Shown here piece after piece: positions 37,303 through 55,800 of a stretch of DNA of 64,000 bases. The notes under the pieces were generated by a model. That model did no database searches, was not told the DNA's origin, and saw only the letters and a program-made list of their open reading frames with translations. Origin of the DNA: Musa acuminata AAA Group (taxonomy: Eukaryota; Streptophyta; Magnoliopsida; Zingiberales; Musaceae); NCBI RefSeq assembly GCF_036884655.1, contig NC_088340.1, positions 2,991,001 through 3,055,000 of the forward strand. The letters run 5' to 3'. Each line of letters begins with the position of its first letter. Position 1 is the stretch's first letter. A program made the translations under genes and the position numbers.

Positions 37303-38655
37303 ATGGCGAGTAGGAGAGGACGAATCCGGTTCAACGTGGGTGGGAAGATCTTCGAGACGACCGCCACCACCCTCGCCAACGCTGGTCGCCATTCGATGCT
37401 CGGTGCTCTCCTCGACGACTCCTGGAACCCCCGGCAGCCCGTTGAGGGGGAGGCCGCGGATGCCGAGTACTTCATCGACCGCAACCCGGCATGCTTCGCC
37501 GTGCTTCTCGACCTCCTCCGCACCGGCGAGCTCCACGTCCCGCCCAACATGCCGGAGAAGCTCCTCAACCGCGAGGCCCTCTTCTACGGCCTACTCGACC
37601 AAGTCCGCGCCGCCCGGTGGGGCCCGTTCGACGGTAACCGCCTCCAGCTGGTGGACTCCGTCTCTGGTCGCGCCCCCGGCGACGGCACGGCCATCCGCGC
37701 CGGCCCGGATGGCGGCTGCTGCGTCGCCCACGGCAGCATGGTCCACGTCTACGACTGGATGCTCGAGGAGCACCGTCCCATCAGCCTCGACTACCAGCAG
37801 GTCAACGACGTCGGCTACATCGACGCCGAGAGCATCGTGATCAGCGCCCGCGAGCGGCTGGGGAAGGGCGACGGCGGGATGGGCGTGTTCTCCTCGTCTA
37901 CGGGGGAGCTGCGGCACCGGTTCAGGGTGTCCCACGACAACCAAGTCAAGAGCTTCACCGCTGGCGCTCTCAGCTTGGGTAGCTCGGACTACAAGATTTT
38001 TGCCAGTTGCAAGGGGAGGTGCAACGAGTACGGGATCGGAGTGTGGGATCAGATCACCGGGCAGCAGGTGGACTTCTTCTACGAGCCACCCGGTTGCTCT
38101 CTCGGCGACGCCGATAAGCTCCAATGGCTCGACGGCGACAAGTGCTTGATGGTGGCCACATTGTTCCCAAGAACAGACAACTGTTTCATCGGCCTGTTGG
38201 ACTTCAGAGACAAGAGCGTGAACTGGTCCTGGTCTGATGCAGGGACCTCTGTTTCCTTGTCGCTCGACGAGAAACGAGTCCTCCACGCAATCGCCATAGA
38301 AGATAGCCGATCGATCTGCGTGGTCAACCAGTACGACGACTTGGGGTTCATTGATCTGAGGAGCAATGCAGGGGGTGTGCGATGGAGCTCAAGAAGCAAA
38401 CTCACGAACAGGAAGGCTCCTAACGAAGAGAGCTGTTACCCGAAGCTCGCGACGCACAACGGGCAGCTCTTCTCGTCAATGAACGACGGCATCTCGGTGT
38501 TCTGCGGCCCGGAGTGGGTGCTGACCTCGACACTGAGGAGGAGCTACGGTGGTTCTATCTGCGATTTCTCGATCGGAGGCGATCGATTGTTTGCACTACA
38601 CAGCGAGGAGAATGTGTTCGACGTTTGGGAGACACCACCCTCTCTCACCATTTAA
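37303..38655 (+). CDS. BTB/POZ (T1-type) and beta-propeller protein, At3g09030-like
   Basis: A single exon of 450 residues starts at ATGGCG in 'ccatggcg'. Residues about 6-100 form a potassium-channel-tetramerisation type BTB: GRIRFNVGGKIFETTATTL, then YFIDRNPACFAVLLDLLRTGEL. The rest is a WD40-like propeller with repeats such as VHVYDWMLEEH, GVWDQITGQQVDFFY and FCGPEWVLTSTLRRSYGG. Plant members of this family (the At3g09030, At2g24240 and At5g41330 types) are about this length and are thought to act as substrate adaptors for CUL3 ligases. A channel role is not implied. GC content exceeds 60%, typical for intronless monocot genes. Antisense frames of 231 and 108 codons are shadows. Confidence 0.9.
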   Translation: MASRRGRIRFNVGGKIFETTATTLANAGRHSMLGALLDDSWNPRQPVEGEAADAEYFIDRNPACFAVLLDLLRTGELHVPPNMPEKLLNREALFYGLLDQVRAARWGPFDGNRLQLVDSVSGRAPGDGTAIRAGPDGGCCVAHGSMVHVYDWMLEEHRPISLDYQQVNDVGYIDAESIVISARERLGKGDGGMGVFSSSTGELRHRFRVSHDNQVKSFTAGALSLGSSDYKIFASCKGRCNEYGIGVWDQITGQQVDFFYEPPGCSLGDADKLQWLDGDKCLMVATLFPRTDNCFIGLLDFRDKSVNWSWSDAGTSVSLSLDEKRVLHAIAIEDSRSICVVNQYDDLGFIDLRSNAGGVRWSSRSKLTNRKAPNEESCYPKLATHNGQLFSSMNDGISVFCGPEWVLTSTLRRSYGGSICDFSIGGDRLFALHSEENVFDVWETPPSLTI

Positions 38656-40600
38656 CCGTTCTTCCAATTACTCATTAGTCAGTAAGAAAGAAGAAAAGAG
38701 TGGTGATGATGGTGCTTCCTTTCTTTTGTTTCCTCATCGATCTAAAGATATGATTTACGAATTTGTGGGTTCATAGCTTGCAGAGAATGGCTGCTTGACA
38801 GCAATCAAAATTCAGCATGATAGAAAAGATGTTTGAGTGTGTTTGTGAATGTTATAAGTCTGCAACTCATGCTTCATCTTTAAGCTAAAGAAGATAGCTT
38901 CTGTTTCGGCTGTTCAATAGTGAGGAAGGTCCCTTGTTCTGCTTTAAGGTATCTTTCTACACCATTCTTTTGAGGCAAAAGAAGAGGTCTGCTGCCCTTT
39001 CTCTTTTCCTTTTGGTCAGCTCAGCTTTGGTTTGTCAGAGCAGCACGACCTAATCCACAAGAACCAACTCCTTGCTTTCCTTGGACAACCAACTTTAGTG
39101 ACTGATTGATATCAGCCAATGCAGTGGTGCGTCAGATGGGCAGCAACAGCTGACTGCCTACTAACTCAAAACTGAAGGGTTGGTGGCTGTGCTTTTTTGC
39201 TTTTTATTCTGTTCATTTTCCATCATTTGCAAATTTTAGGCAGTAGCTACATACTGCTTCTGATAAGTTTGATTCCCCAACCACAGTTGATATGCCACTA
39301 CTCACCTTCACAGATGTATTCCATCTCCTATCCTATCTACTTGCAGACCAAACCCCACATAAATGCTCAGCTGTTGTGGGATTTCTTATGTTCTTGATCT
39401 TTGTAAGCTTGATGGAACTTGTGCAGACCTAGTTACTGTTCCTAGTAGAATTCATGCTTCAAATTAACATCTCATATGTGTAAGGCATAACAAAGATTGA
39501 AGTTATGCTTCAAAAGAAACATAAGGGCAACAGTCTCCTGATTGCACTCAATGACATACTACTTGATCTCATCATTTTCCCAAAGATGATACTGGCTCCT
39601 CGAATCAATGTTCATATGAAGGAGCTTCTTCATTGAAATCTGATATCTTGGTCTTTTCACCATCATTTTCTTTGTTTCATCAAACCTACATTGACCCCTT
39701 GTCAGTCAGCAGAGAGAGTTTCATGGAAATGGGGTGCCTGAATTGATGTCACATATACTTGACTTTTCTTTTCCTTTTTCTTTTTTTTGCATCACTTGTT
39801 GATATTTAAAGTTCATTACAGTATTAATCACTCAAGAAAGAACAACCTCTTTGTAGATTATTCTGCCCAATAATGATGGAGACAATCTACTAGTCAGTAG
39901 GCTGAAAAAAATAGCTGACCCAATAATGACTAGTCATTAAACTATATATTGTAAGATGGTTAGCTTGCAGATGTTTCAATGTTGATGCAGGCATCATCCA
40001 AGGCTTTGTTTCTATGAAAGCAAAACCAAAACAACACCAAAGCCTTTGAGGCCATCTTCTTCTCCATACCAAGAAAAGTAGGTGAAGGATGGTTCTGTTT
40101 CACTACATCTTACTTTCTGAAATCAAATCAGCCATGAGCACTACAAGCAACCCAATTTTAAAGGAACCTGTCATTTTCCTTCAATTAACACAGTATGTGA
40201 GTCATCTGTCCTTTTCTGTCTGAAGAAATCTTTGTTTTTCTTTTTGGGCTTAAAAGGATCTGAGGTTATCATGCCACCAAACAAATTTGTGTGGATTCTC
40301 TAAAGATCTAGCCACAGATCACTTGAAATTTGGTTCCTAGACAGATTTCAAAGCTTAAATCTTCCTTATCTTGTACTTGAATACTTGATTGGATGCTGTA
40401 TAAGCATCCTACATGTGCAAAGTCTTGTTTTAGAATGCAAGTTGTAGTTCTTATTGAAGTGTATTTAACTATTCATTAATTATTTATATTTGTTGAAACG
40501 AAATTAATTATTTTGGGAAGTATTTCATAAGTTAATGGAGAACACTAACTGATATCACAATTATCCTAATGACAACATTCTGATTACCTATATCACATTA

Positions 40601-40603
<3 letters not shown>

Positions 40604-40643
<40 letters not shown>
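40604..40643. repeat. (TA)20 microsatellite
   Basis: Uninterrupted TA run in intergenic sequence. Confidence 0.9.
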
Positions 40644-40644
<1 letters not shown>

Positions 40645-41782
40645 TAAGACACTTAATTTTTTTAATTGATATTAATTTAAATATATACTATAATTAAGAT
40701 TCTTAAGGCAAAGGGTAAGTGTTGGATACGAGATTTAATATCAGAATCTTGTCGTAATCGAATAATACTTATTTTGATTTTTTTAAAAAAATATTTTAAA
40801 TTTATCTAACATTTAAATCTAATAGAAAGAAATATTAATTTGCTGTCAGAGAAATCTTGTTGGATACAATCCTTGATAGTTATGAAACATTTCAAATGAA
40901 CATTAAATCATTGAGTCATTATCAAATACTAAAAAATTTTATTTTCAAATAAGTGGAGTCAATGCTTTTATCTTTGTCGAGCTTTTATCGTCTGACTTTT
41001 AGATCTCACTCCAAAACATGATAAGATTAAAAAAAAAAGGATCAAGTTAGATTAGGTCGATTTTATCATTTTTGTCGTTCTGAGTTGAGAATCAAAATTT
41101 ACATCAATATATTAGTTTTATAATGAGGGTTCGAAGAAAATATCATAAGAAAATCAAAATCAAGAGAAAAAATTAAGGAAGAAACTCCTCTTCCAACCTT
41201 CATCGTTATGACCTACCTTATATCAAGCTTATCTATTCCATCTACGAGAGCCTACCCTTATATCAAGCTTATCTATTTATACCTAGAATTAAGGCATTTA
41301 CTCAAAACACAAACATAAAAAAATCTAATGTCTCTACCTAAGTTATAAGTACCAGAGTGTTTAATGTATGTTGATCAGATAACATTTTGTTTTTGAGCAT
41401 AATACGTCTATCTCATCAGTATTTTTGCATATTATGTCCATCCACGATATACCTATGACTATTAGAACACATAATGTATCATAAATGAGTAAATCATTTT
41501 ATTTTACTCACCTTACATTAATCTAAAACAAAAAGTAAGAAAATATCGATGCATCGGCTTTGATACAGTAAGTTTAAAATCAAAATTATTATTACTCATC
41601 AAATCATGACAATATAACATGGAACATAGTCCGTAACCTTATATCCCCAAGAGAGATAATTACTAGTATATGATAGTAGTTATCCAATATCAGAAGCATC
41701 CCATATCTCTCATTTTTGACATCATACATACCTAATTTAAACTAAATATTGTATATTTTTGATATATGATACGGTGCAATAT

Positions 41783-41788
41783 CATATA

Positions 41789-41826
<38 letters not shown>
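41783..41826. repeat. compound (AT)n(TAA)n microsatellite
   Basis: An AT run passes directly into about ten TAA/AAT units. Confidence 0.85.
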
Positions 41827-41833
<7 letters not shown>

Positions 41834-42060
41834 TTTATTTATGTATGTATATGTATATTTTCCATCCACGACAATTGTATGCAGTCTTCCTCATAATTTC
41901 GACAGCCACGGAACGCCTATGCGGTAATGAGAAGTTGTCGGCCGGTTAACCAGTAATTACGAAACTGAATCACACAATTAACGATTAATTAATTACAACT
42001 TTATATTAACACGCATATTGTTCGCAAAGTCGAAGAAAATAAAATAACCCTTTGCCAGCC

Positions 42061-42762
42061 AGCCTTTAATGGATTACATTATCGCCTCCTTCCCCCACCC
42101 TTCTCTCTCTCTCTCTCTCGCTCGCTCGGGTCGCCTGTCTCCTTTTTGTAGTTTGGACTGCGACTAATTTCGCGAGGATCATGGGGGAATTTTTTTGATC
42201 TCCAGATCTTCGATTCCTCTCTCTCGCCTCTCTTTGTTTAGCGATTCCTCGATCCGATCCATGTGCTGCAGGAGCCGATCGTCGAGCGTCGCTCCGAGAA
42301 CGGATTAGGGTTTGGATCCGTCGAGTCGGTGGAGATCTTGATCTTTTAGGGCTGAGGTTGTCTCTGGCGGCGGTAAAATTGGTGCAGATCGAGGAGGATG
42401 GCTGTTGTTTTGGTGTGGCCTTCACTGAAGAGTGGTAGTACTTCTTTGGTTGGATTCTTTTGATTACTGGGAGATTCGGTGGCCCGGTGCTTGCGGCTTC
42501 CGATTCCGTGGAATGTAGGTGTCTAGGATCTGAAATGGTCGGGGGTTTTAGACGCTGATCGAGTGAATTCTATAGTTTTCTTCTGGCGGTGGGTGTAGAT
42601 ATCTAGCGGATTAGATTGTTTCGGTTCCGTTTAATCTGTAGGAGAGAATTGCAAGGCAGATCGCTGGTAAGGAAGGGTCTTTTTTGTGTAAGCCTAGAGA
42701 TATACAGGATTTGCTATTGCTTGATTCTTGCGGTAGTAGTTTTTGTTGGATTACATTCATTG
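42061..42762 (+). promoter_or_regulatory. probable promoter/leader of the CK1-like gene
   Basis: A CT-rich tract at about 42,103-42,126 and leader-like sequence ('attagggtttggatcc') precede the start. The frame of the CDS stays open upstream to about 42,616 without an in-frame ATG, so the family start at 42,763 is chosen. Confidence 0.4.
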
Positions 42763-48659
<5,897 letters not shown>

Positions 48660-49846
48660 GACACGCCCAATATATGTTCCTCTTTCGAGGGCCATTATCC
48701 TGATTAACCCTTGTATCAGTATGTCATACCTAATCATGCTACAATGTGGCCTGATGGTCATAGGATGAGCTTCTAAGGCCTAACTTTTCAACTTTTACGT
48801 TCAATAACCGAAGTCAAAAAGCTGCCTAAGACTTGCCATATCACCAATCTCAAACCTTCAAGAACTGCCATCGCCCGGCAACGCTTTTCACGGTGGTAAT
48901 AATAACGTTGTATACATCCATCTTTTTGGTGAAAACATGTCTTGGTCCTCATCCTCTAGCCTGTCGTAGTCATTATTTTTCTGCTTTTTCTCTTGCTGTT
49001 TGTCGTGCATGTAAGTGGTGGTGGTGGGTACCTCGATTTGCTGGATACAAAGAATGAAGTTGTTATGCTCTTCAGCTCCTTTATTCGGAACTTTTTTTCT
49101 AAATATAATCTGATCAAACGGACTCGAGATCGAACTCATTGTTGCTATCATTGATTCATCACCCACCGTCCAAATCGTAACGAGCGGGAGGACCCACTTA
49201 AATGCGGTTCCGTGCACCTGATTACCACCCGCAAGGGGGGGGGGCGGGGGGCGAACCGGTTCAGCAGGTCCTCGAACAGACCGCTGTCGGTTGTAACGCC
49301 GTTGGTGCCGCGCGGCGGTGATGCGCCGTCCTACAATATGAAATGACGGGGGAGCCCCTCGGTCTGTCGCCCCCCTCCCCCCTTCGTGAGCCACACGACC
49401 ACCCGCCCGAGATATAGAAGCCGGGAGAAAAGTGACAAAAAGAAGCCACGGAAACATCCTCTCGGCACGACTCCCTCGTCTCCACCGAACTCTCCAAATT
49501 GCGAGAAGACGAGGCGCTCCCTCCCCGCGGCGGTATCCGTGCTGTTTCTTTATGATCCCCTTCTTCTCTTCTCTTCCTCCGTCAATTAGATCTGTGCAGC
49601 GTGCTCTCAAATTCCGACTGCTTGCCCTTCGATCGCGACATGAATGTCAGAATTTTTGTGTCATCGGAAGCAACGATGGAGATTTTTCTCGGTTCTTGAG
49701 ACGGCGTTCGAGTTGCTTTTCCGTTTTCTTCCTCTGGTTCCTGCTAATTGGGCTTTGGACACGAAGTGGAGCTGGGCTTCAGCTCTGCTTCTAGGGTTTC
49801 TGGTCTGGTTCTTGGAGGCTCGGTTTGATTCGATTGGTCTGGCGAC
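48660..49846. other. CK1 3' flank and formin promoter/leader
   Basis: A G-rich tract lies at about 49,236-49,251. GC-rich leader-like sequence from about 49,380 precedes the formin start. A 240-codon minus-strand frame at 48,888-49,610 crosses AT-rich and GC-rich parts without any family feature and is not called. Confidence 0.4.
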
Positions 49847-52800
49847 ATGGCGCTGTTCAAAAGGTTCTTCTACAGGAAGCCGCCCGATGGGCTTCTGGAA
49901 ATCTCAGAGAGGGTCTACGGTACGTTGTGAATTCTACCTTTTACGAGAGGACATCCTAGTTTTTTTTTTATTTTTTTATTTTGCATGTGTGATTCGTGAT
50001 GTTGGTGTTGCAAGAATTTTTTTTTCTGCTACTGTTTTCTAACCAAAGATTGGATCATTTTTGGCAAAAATATTCTTATTTGTCTCGATATCTTTGCGTT
50101 TATGTTCCGGGTGAATATTACTTGTTCTTTCGGGTTTTAACGATTTAGAGATGAGCTGATTCAGCAAAGAGCTGCCATTTGGTTAGTACACTAGCACGTT
50201 TCTCTTCTCACCGAGGAACAAAAAAAAGAAAAAGAAAAAGAAAAAAAAGAAAAATCAAAAGATGGTTACTCCAGGTGCACGACGAAACACTTACCTGGCC
50301 AAGTGCCTCATTTGCAATACCTGCACATGTTTTTAAGTTAGTTTTCTCAATATTTGGTGGCGTTTGAGTCAATAGTTTATACTGAATTAAACATGCATTG
50401 AGATATCTTTTTTCTATCTTCATGCAAAAAGGGAATTCAAATTTGGATGAGATGTATTTTATATATTTTCTGATTCAAACATGAACAATGCTAATGGTCT
50501 GAAAAAGGTACCAGGAACTAGGACCAGTGGATACTCCATCTCAAGTTTTGAGCAGTTATACCATACTTGGGGGCTAGCCTAGGGAAACTTCACTTTAGTT
50601 TAAGAAAAGGACAACTTTGTTCAATTACAAAGCCAACAAACAGATCGGAGTTAAAAATGTGAGCTAGCCTGGTGGAACTGACTAAACTAGTGCAACTGCA
50701 ATTAAAATGAACATGTCAAGTATGGTCAGTCAGTCAGCAGTCTGATTGGCTTCTTGCAAAGCATGCGAAGCTTTATGATCAGGAATTCTGCCTAGTACAT
50801 ATTTACACAGAAATTCTATGCAACTTTTAGCATGCCATTGTGGAGAATCAGGTTTTATGATTTTCTATGCAGTTATGAAGCATAAGCCTGTGATCTTCTT
50901 TGATGATGTTCTCTAGTTGAAATATCTGTTGCTTATGTTCAGGAAAAGATCTTCTTTTGCTATCTTATGCTTCTAGTGTTACTTTTTCACTCCTCTCAAT
51001 GAGAGACTTTCTGTTTTCAGTGTTTGATCAATGCTTCTCGACTGACGCCTTGAGGGAAGATGACTATAAAGAATGTATGGGAGGCATTGTGATGCAAATG
51101 CGAAATCATTTTCCTGATGCCTCATTCATGATCTTTAATTTCTGGGATGGAGAGACTGAAAGCCAATTAGCCAGCATTCTCTCTGAGTTTGATATGACTG
51201 TGATAGATTATCCCCGTCATTATGAAGGATGTCCTTTGCTTAAAATGGAGATGGTCCACCATATGTTGAGGTCATGCGAGAGTTGGCTTTGTTTAGGACA
51301 GCAGAACCTCGTACTGATGCACTGCGAGCGAGGTGGCTGGCCGGTTATGGCATTCATGTTAGCGGCACTTTTGATATACCTAAGACAGTATACAGGTGAG
51401 CAGAGAACGCTGGACATGATTTACAAGCAGGCCCCCCGTGAACTTTTAGAGTTCTTTTCACCCCTGAATCCTGTCCCTTCTCAATTGAGATACTTGCAGT
51501 ATGTTTCAAGGAGTGTTGCCTCAGAGTGGCCTCCACTTGACAGAGCACTGACCTTGGATTGTGTCATTCTCAGAATGATACCAATATTTGATTCAGAAGG
51601 TGGATGCAGGCCAATATTTCGAATTTATGGACAAGATCCTTTTTTTGTCTCTGAGAATACTACAAAAGTTTTGTTTTCAACGCCAAAGAAAAGCAAATTG
51701 GTCCGACATTATAAACAGGTAACTACATGATTTGGATTGTCACATGTAATTTACTTCTAGAAATAGGGCAAATGGGCATGTATAATATCTGTTTCAGACT
51801 GCCACAGTATTTTTGCAGTGACCTAATCTGAGCTTCTTGGATCCATCAATCATAAAGTGAATTATCTTAGGACAAACTTTTGCATGCTAAATCCCCATTA
51901 TTTCATCTGACCATATGCCAAATGGTGACCGGTAACTTTTTATTTCCACATAACTCATTATGACATTCTACAGTAGAACTCCCTTCATTATTTTGCATGT
52001 AGGTGGGATTTTGTATACTTCATAAAGGACAGAAACAGATCTGTTTCTTTGTCTCTTCTTAACCATAAATTTGCTTAAAGAGTTGTACTAATGTTCTTTA
52101 AATGAATGCAGGCAGATTGTGAATTAGTTAAAATTGACATAGGTTGCCACATTCAAGGAGATGTTGTAATTGAGTGCATTAGCTTGGATGAAGATCAAGA
52201 ACGAGAAGAGATGATGTTTAGAGTTGTTTTCAATACAGCTTTCATCAGGTCAAATATTTTGATGCTGAGTCGTGATCAGATTGACATTCTGTGGGATGCT
52301 AAGGATCGATTCCCAAAGGATTTCAGAGCTGAGGTGTGTATCTTTTTTTCCCATTCGGGATTTTCTTTATTTTACATGTAATGCTCTTCTGATTCACAAT
52401 CTTCTTGCTCGAAGGTTCTTCTTTCTGAGATGGATACAGCATCATCACTTATGACTTTGGAATTGGCCCATATGGAAGATAAAGATGGTCTTCCTATAGA
52501 AGCATTTGCTAAGGTGCATGAGATTTTTAGCCATTTGGATTGGCTAGAAGGGAAGGGCGATTCTACACTTTATATTCTTCAACAGATAACATCCTCTAAT
52601 TCACTGGAAGATAAATTGTCTGAAGTTTCTCATCAAAAAATGCAATCCTGTAATATGTCACAGTCATCTAGCTCTCACATAGTCATGAAGAACCTGCAGG
52701 ATGATCAAGGAACTGATCATGGTGCATCTGAGACTGCTGAAGTGAAGGTGATGCCATTATCTTTGTCACAACTGTCAAGTACTCCTGCTCCTAGATTACT

Positions 52801-55800
52801 TGAATCTTCTGAATGCATTAAGTTATCAGTGGATCCACCATCATCACTACCATCATCTTTGCCATTTTCAAGGATTGTTGCTCCTGGGTTACCTGAGCCT
52901 GATGAACACATTATACAATCAGCAGTGCTCCAACCACCGCCACTGCCACCGCCACCGCCACCACCACCACCACCACCTCCACTTTTGTCATCACCTCTGC
53001 CATCAGAATCAATGCCATCTTCAAAGCTACCATCATCTTCTTCTCCTCCTCCTTCTATTGCTGTTGCTGCTACCACTAGCAGCATTTCACCACCGCCACC
53101 GCCACCGCCACTGCCACCACCACCACCAAAGTTGGCCTCACAGGGATCAATTCCAATATTACCACCTCCACCACCGCCGCCACCTCCACAGCCATTTACA
53201 GTTCCAACATCATCAGTAATGTCAAAATCTCCTTTACTACCATCAATGCAACCTCCAGCTTCTGTGTTAGCAAGTTCTGTACCCTCTGATAAAAGTAATA
53301 AGATACCAACCGCAGCCTCTCAGTCTAGTCGCACTCAGTCTGTACCCCCACCACCTACTCCTACTATAAGCCCATTTAATAGTGTATCATCAGGTATCAA
53401 GGGAAGGAACTTGACACGTTCCAGAAGTCCCAGAAGTTTGTATACCTCCCAATCATCATCATCAAGAAGGATGTCTCTCAAGCCGCTGCACTGGTCTAAA
53501 GTAACAAGAGCGATGTCTGGAAGTTTATGGGCTGACACACAGATATCCGATGAACTCCCAAAGTAATCTATCCCTGTACTAGTGAACTTTATGTTTATTA
53601 TAAATCTATCACCTTCTTTATATTTTCTATTTACCTATTGTAGGACTCCAGAGATTGACATGTCAGAACTTGAGAGTCTTTTCTCTGCACAATTGCCAAA
53701 TTCAGATTCTTCCAGTGTAGCTGAAAAATCAAAACGCCGTTCCTCACTTAGTGGAAGATCTGATAAAGTTCATTTGGTATTCACCTCTATGCATATTTTG
53801 CTAGGCATTAGTAACTTTTCTCCTTGTTTGTGATATTGGTTTTTTTGACTTGTTCGTCTTAGCTTTTATTAGCTTTTGATGCTCTATTTCTCAGGGTCCA
53901 TTAGTCAAAACTTGTTTGTCTCCATTTACAAAACATGACAATTTAAATATCACAGGTTCTGTTATCGAATAAATCTTTATAAAAGTTACAGCAATCAAGT
54001 GAGACAAGGTATCACTACACAATCTGACCACCATGGTTAAAAACTATTATACATGGAAGTTAAGACTCTTTAAGATTTATGATGCCTAGTTTATGGATTG
54101 AATGTTTCTTAAACTTTCAGAAAAAGGGCAGCCCAGTAAAGAGGTTCCTGCCAATGCAGGGTATGGTGAAGCTGTGAGGGGCAACATGTGTAGCTTTGCC
54201 TCTGTTATAATAGTCTTGGTGATTGAGTCGCTGTATCCTTTTTACGCTTTTACATCACAAATCCAGTAAAAAAATAGACCATTGCTACATTTGATTTTCT
54301 CCAATCGTGGCATAAGTTTACATTTTTAAGTATTAGTTTACATTTAAGGTTGATGAATAAGAGGCAGAAGTTAATGATGACTTTTAATTTAAAATATCAT
54401 GATGGTATTTTTTTATCTGTAATGAAATTATTCAAATTTGTAATTGTTATAGGATGTAATCTTAAAATATTTGACATTGTTCTTGTTATAATACATGATT
54501 CATAAGAAATTATAAAAACTTGTAATTGTCTTAGGATGTAATCTTAAAATATCTGACATTGTTCTTGTGATGATACATGATTCATAATCTCGCTTCTTGC
54601 AGATTGCTCTTAGGAGAGCTAATAACTGTGAAATAATGCTCACAAAGGTTACAGTGCCAATACCTGATTTAATGGTAAGTTCATAAAATATTGTAATTTG
54701 TCCAATTTATTTTCGGGTTGTGGAATATCCTAACTAGGATTTGATCTAGTTTACTTATATAATCCTCAGACTCTACAGATCATCAAGAAGATACATTTTG
54801 TGTTAGATCATTTTTCCTAATATGTTGTCCCATAAAAACGTTTTTTCCTTCACAATTTTTGATTTCACTTCCTCATAACTGTTTCTTGGATCTGTTTCAG
54901 AGTTCAGTTCTTGCCCTTGATGAGTCTATTTTAGATGCAGATCAGGTTGATAATCTCATAAAGTTCTGTCCAACAAAAGAGGAAATAGAACTACTACAGG
55001 TAATCATATACTGTCAATACTTCTGTTATAACAACCTTTCCTATTGCTTTCTTGCCTGATGACACCTTTGTTTGATTTCTCTTTCTTTTTATGTTTAATA
55101 TATCTCATATGAATTTTCAGGGTTATAAAGGTGATAAAGAAAGCCTAGGCAAATGTGAACAGGTCAGTCAATTCTTGCTTTTTATTTATGTTCTTGGTTC
55201 TGGGTAACTATGACAGTAAACCAGAGATAAGCATGTCAAGTTTTGTTTGTTTGATATCTTCATGTGTAAATATCGAAGATATATGTATAATCAAAAGAAG
55301 AGGAAGAAGTTAAAAAATAAATTATAGTTATGGTATTGATTTCAGTAATATAGCAAACTTAGAAAAAACTAACAACTGTTGAAGTTTTGATGCTACCCTT
55401 TGTTTTCAGAATACAAGTCGCTTTTTACAATTGATGACATCATCCCAATTGACAAGGTCACACACAGTAATTTTTTTTAAAAAAGTGTAAGATGATCTCT
55501 TCAAACTGATGATATAGTTTGTTTAGCACATACGGAAATTCCCCAATGTTTTTTTTTTTAAATTCTCTATGAACTACCCATTGTCTTTTATCCTCCGATT
55601 TTGTTCCATGACCAAGTAGAACTATCTTTGTAATCTCTCGTGCTATTGGTTCTCTTAGAATTTGGAAAACCAACTGTGGTTGGATTCCATATCTCAGATC
55701 CAATATGTGATTGGATTCTTGTATTCTGTTGATCATTTTCTTTTAGATTTTTAGATGGTGACCTTGATGTACTGATTTTGTTGCTCCATTTTATGTTGAT

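Larger units (their letters stand above)
38656..42060. other. intergenic spacer with microsatellites
   Basis: The first few hundred bases are probably 3' UTR of the BTB gene. A (TA)n run lies at about 40,604-40,643, and an (AT)n/(TAA)n compound run at about 41,783-41,826. No coding frame is supported. Confidence 0.4.

Noticed and set aside
37591..38286. 231-codon minus-strand frame over the BTB gene
   Set aside because: Antisense shadow produced by GC-rich codon bias.
48888..49610. 240-codon minus-strand frame
   Set aside because: No recognised motif; covers the formin promoter/leader region.
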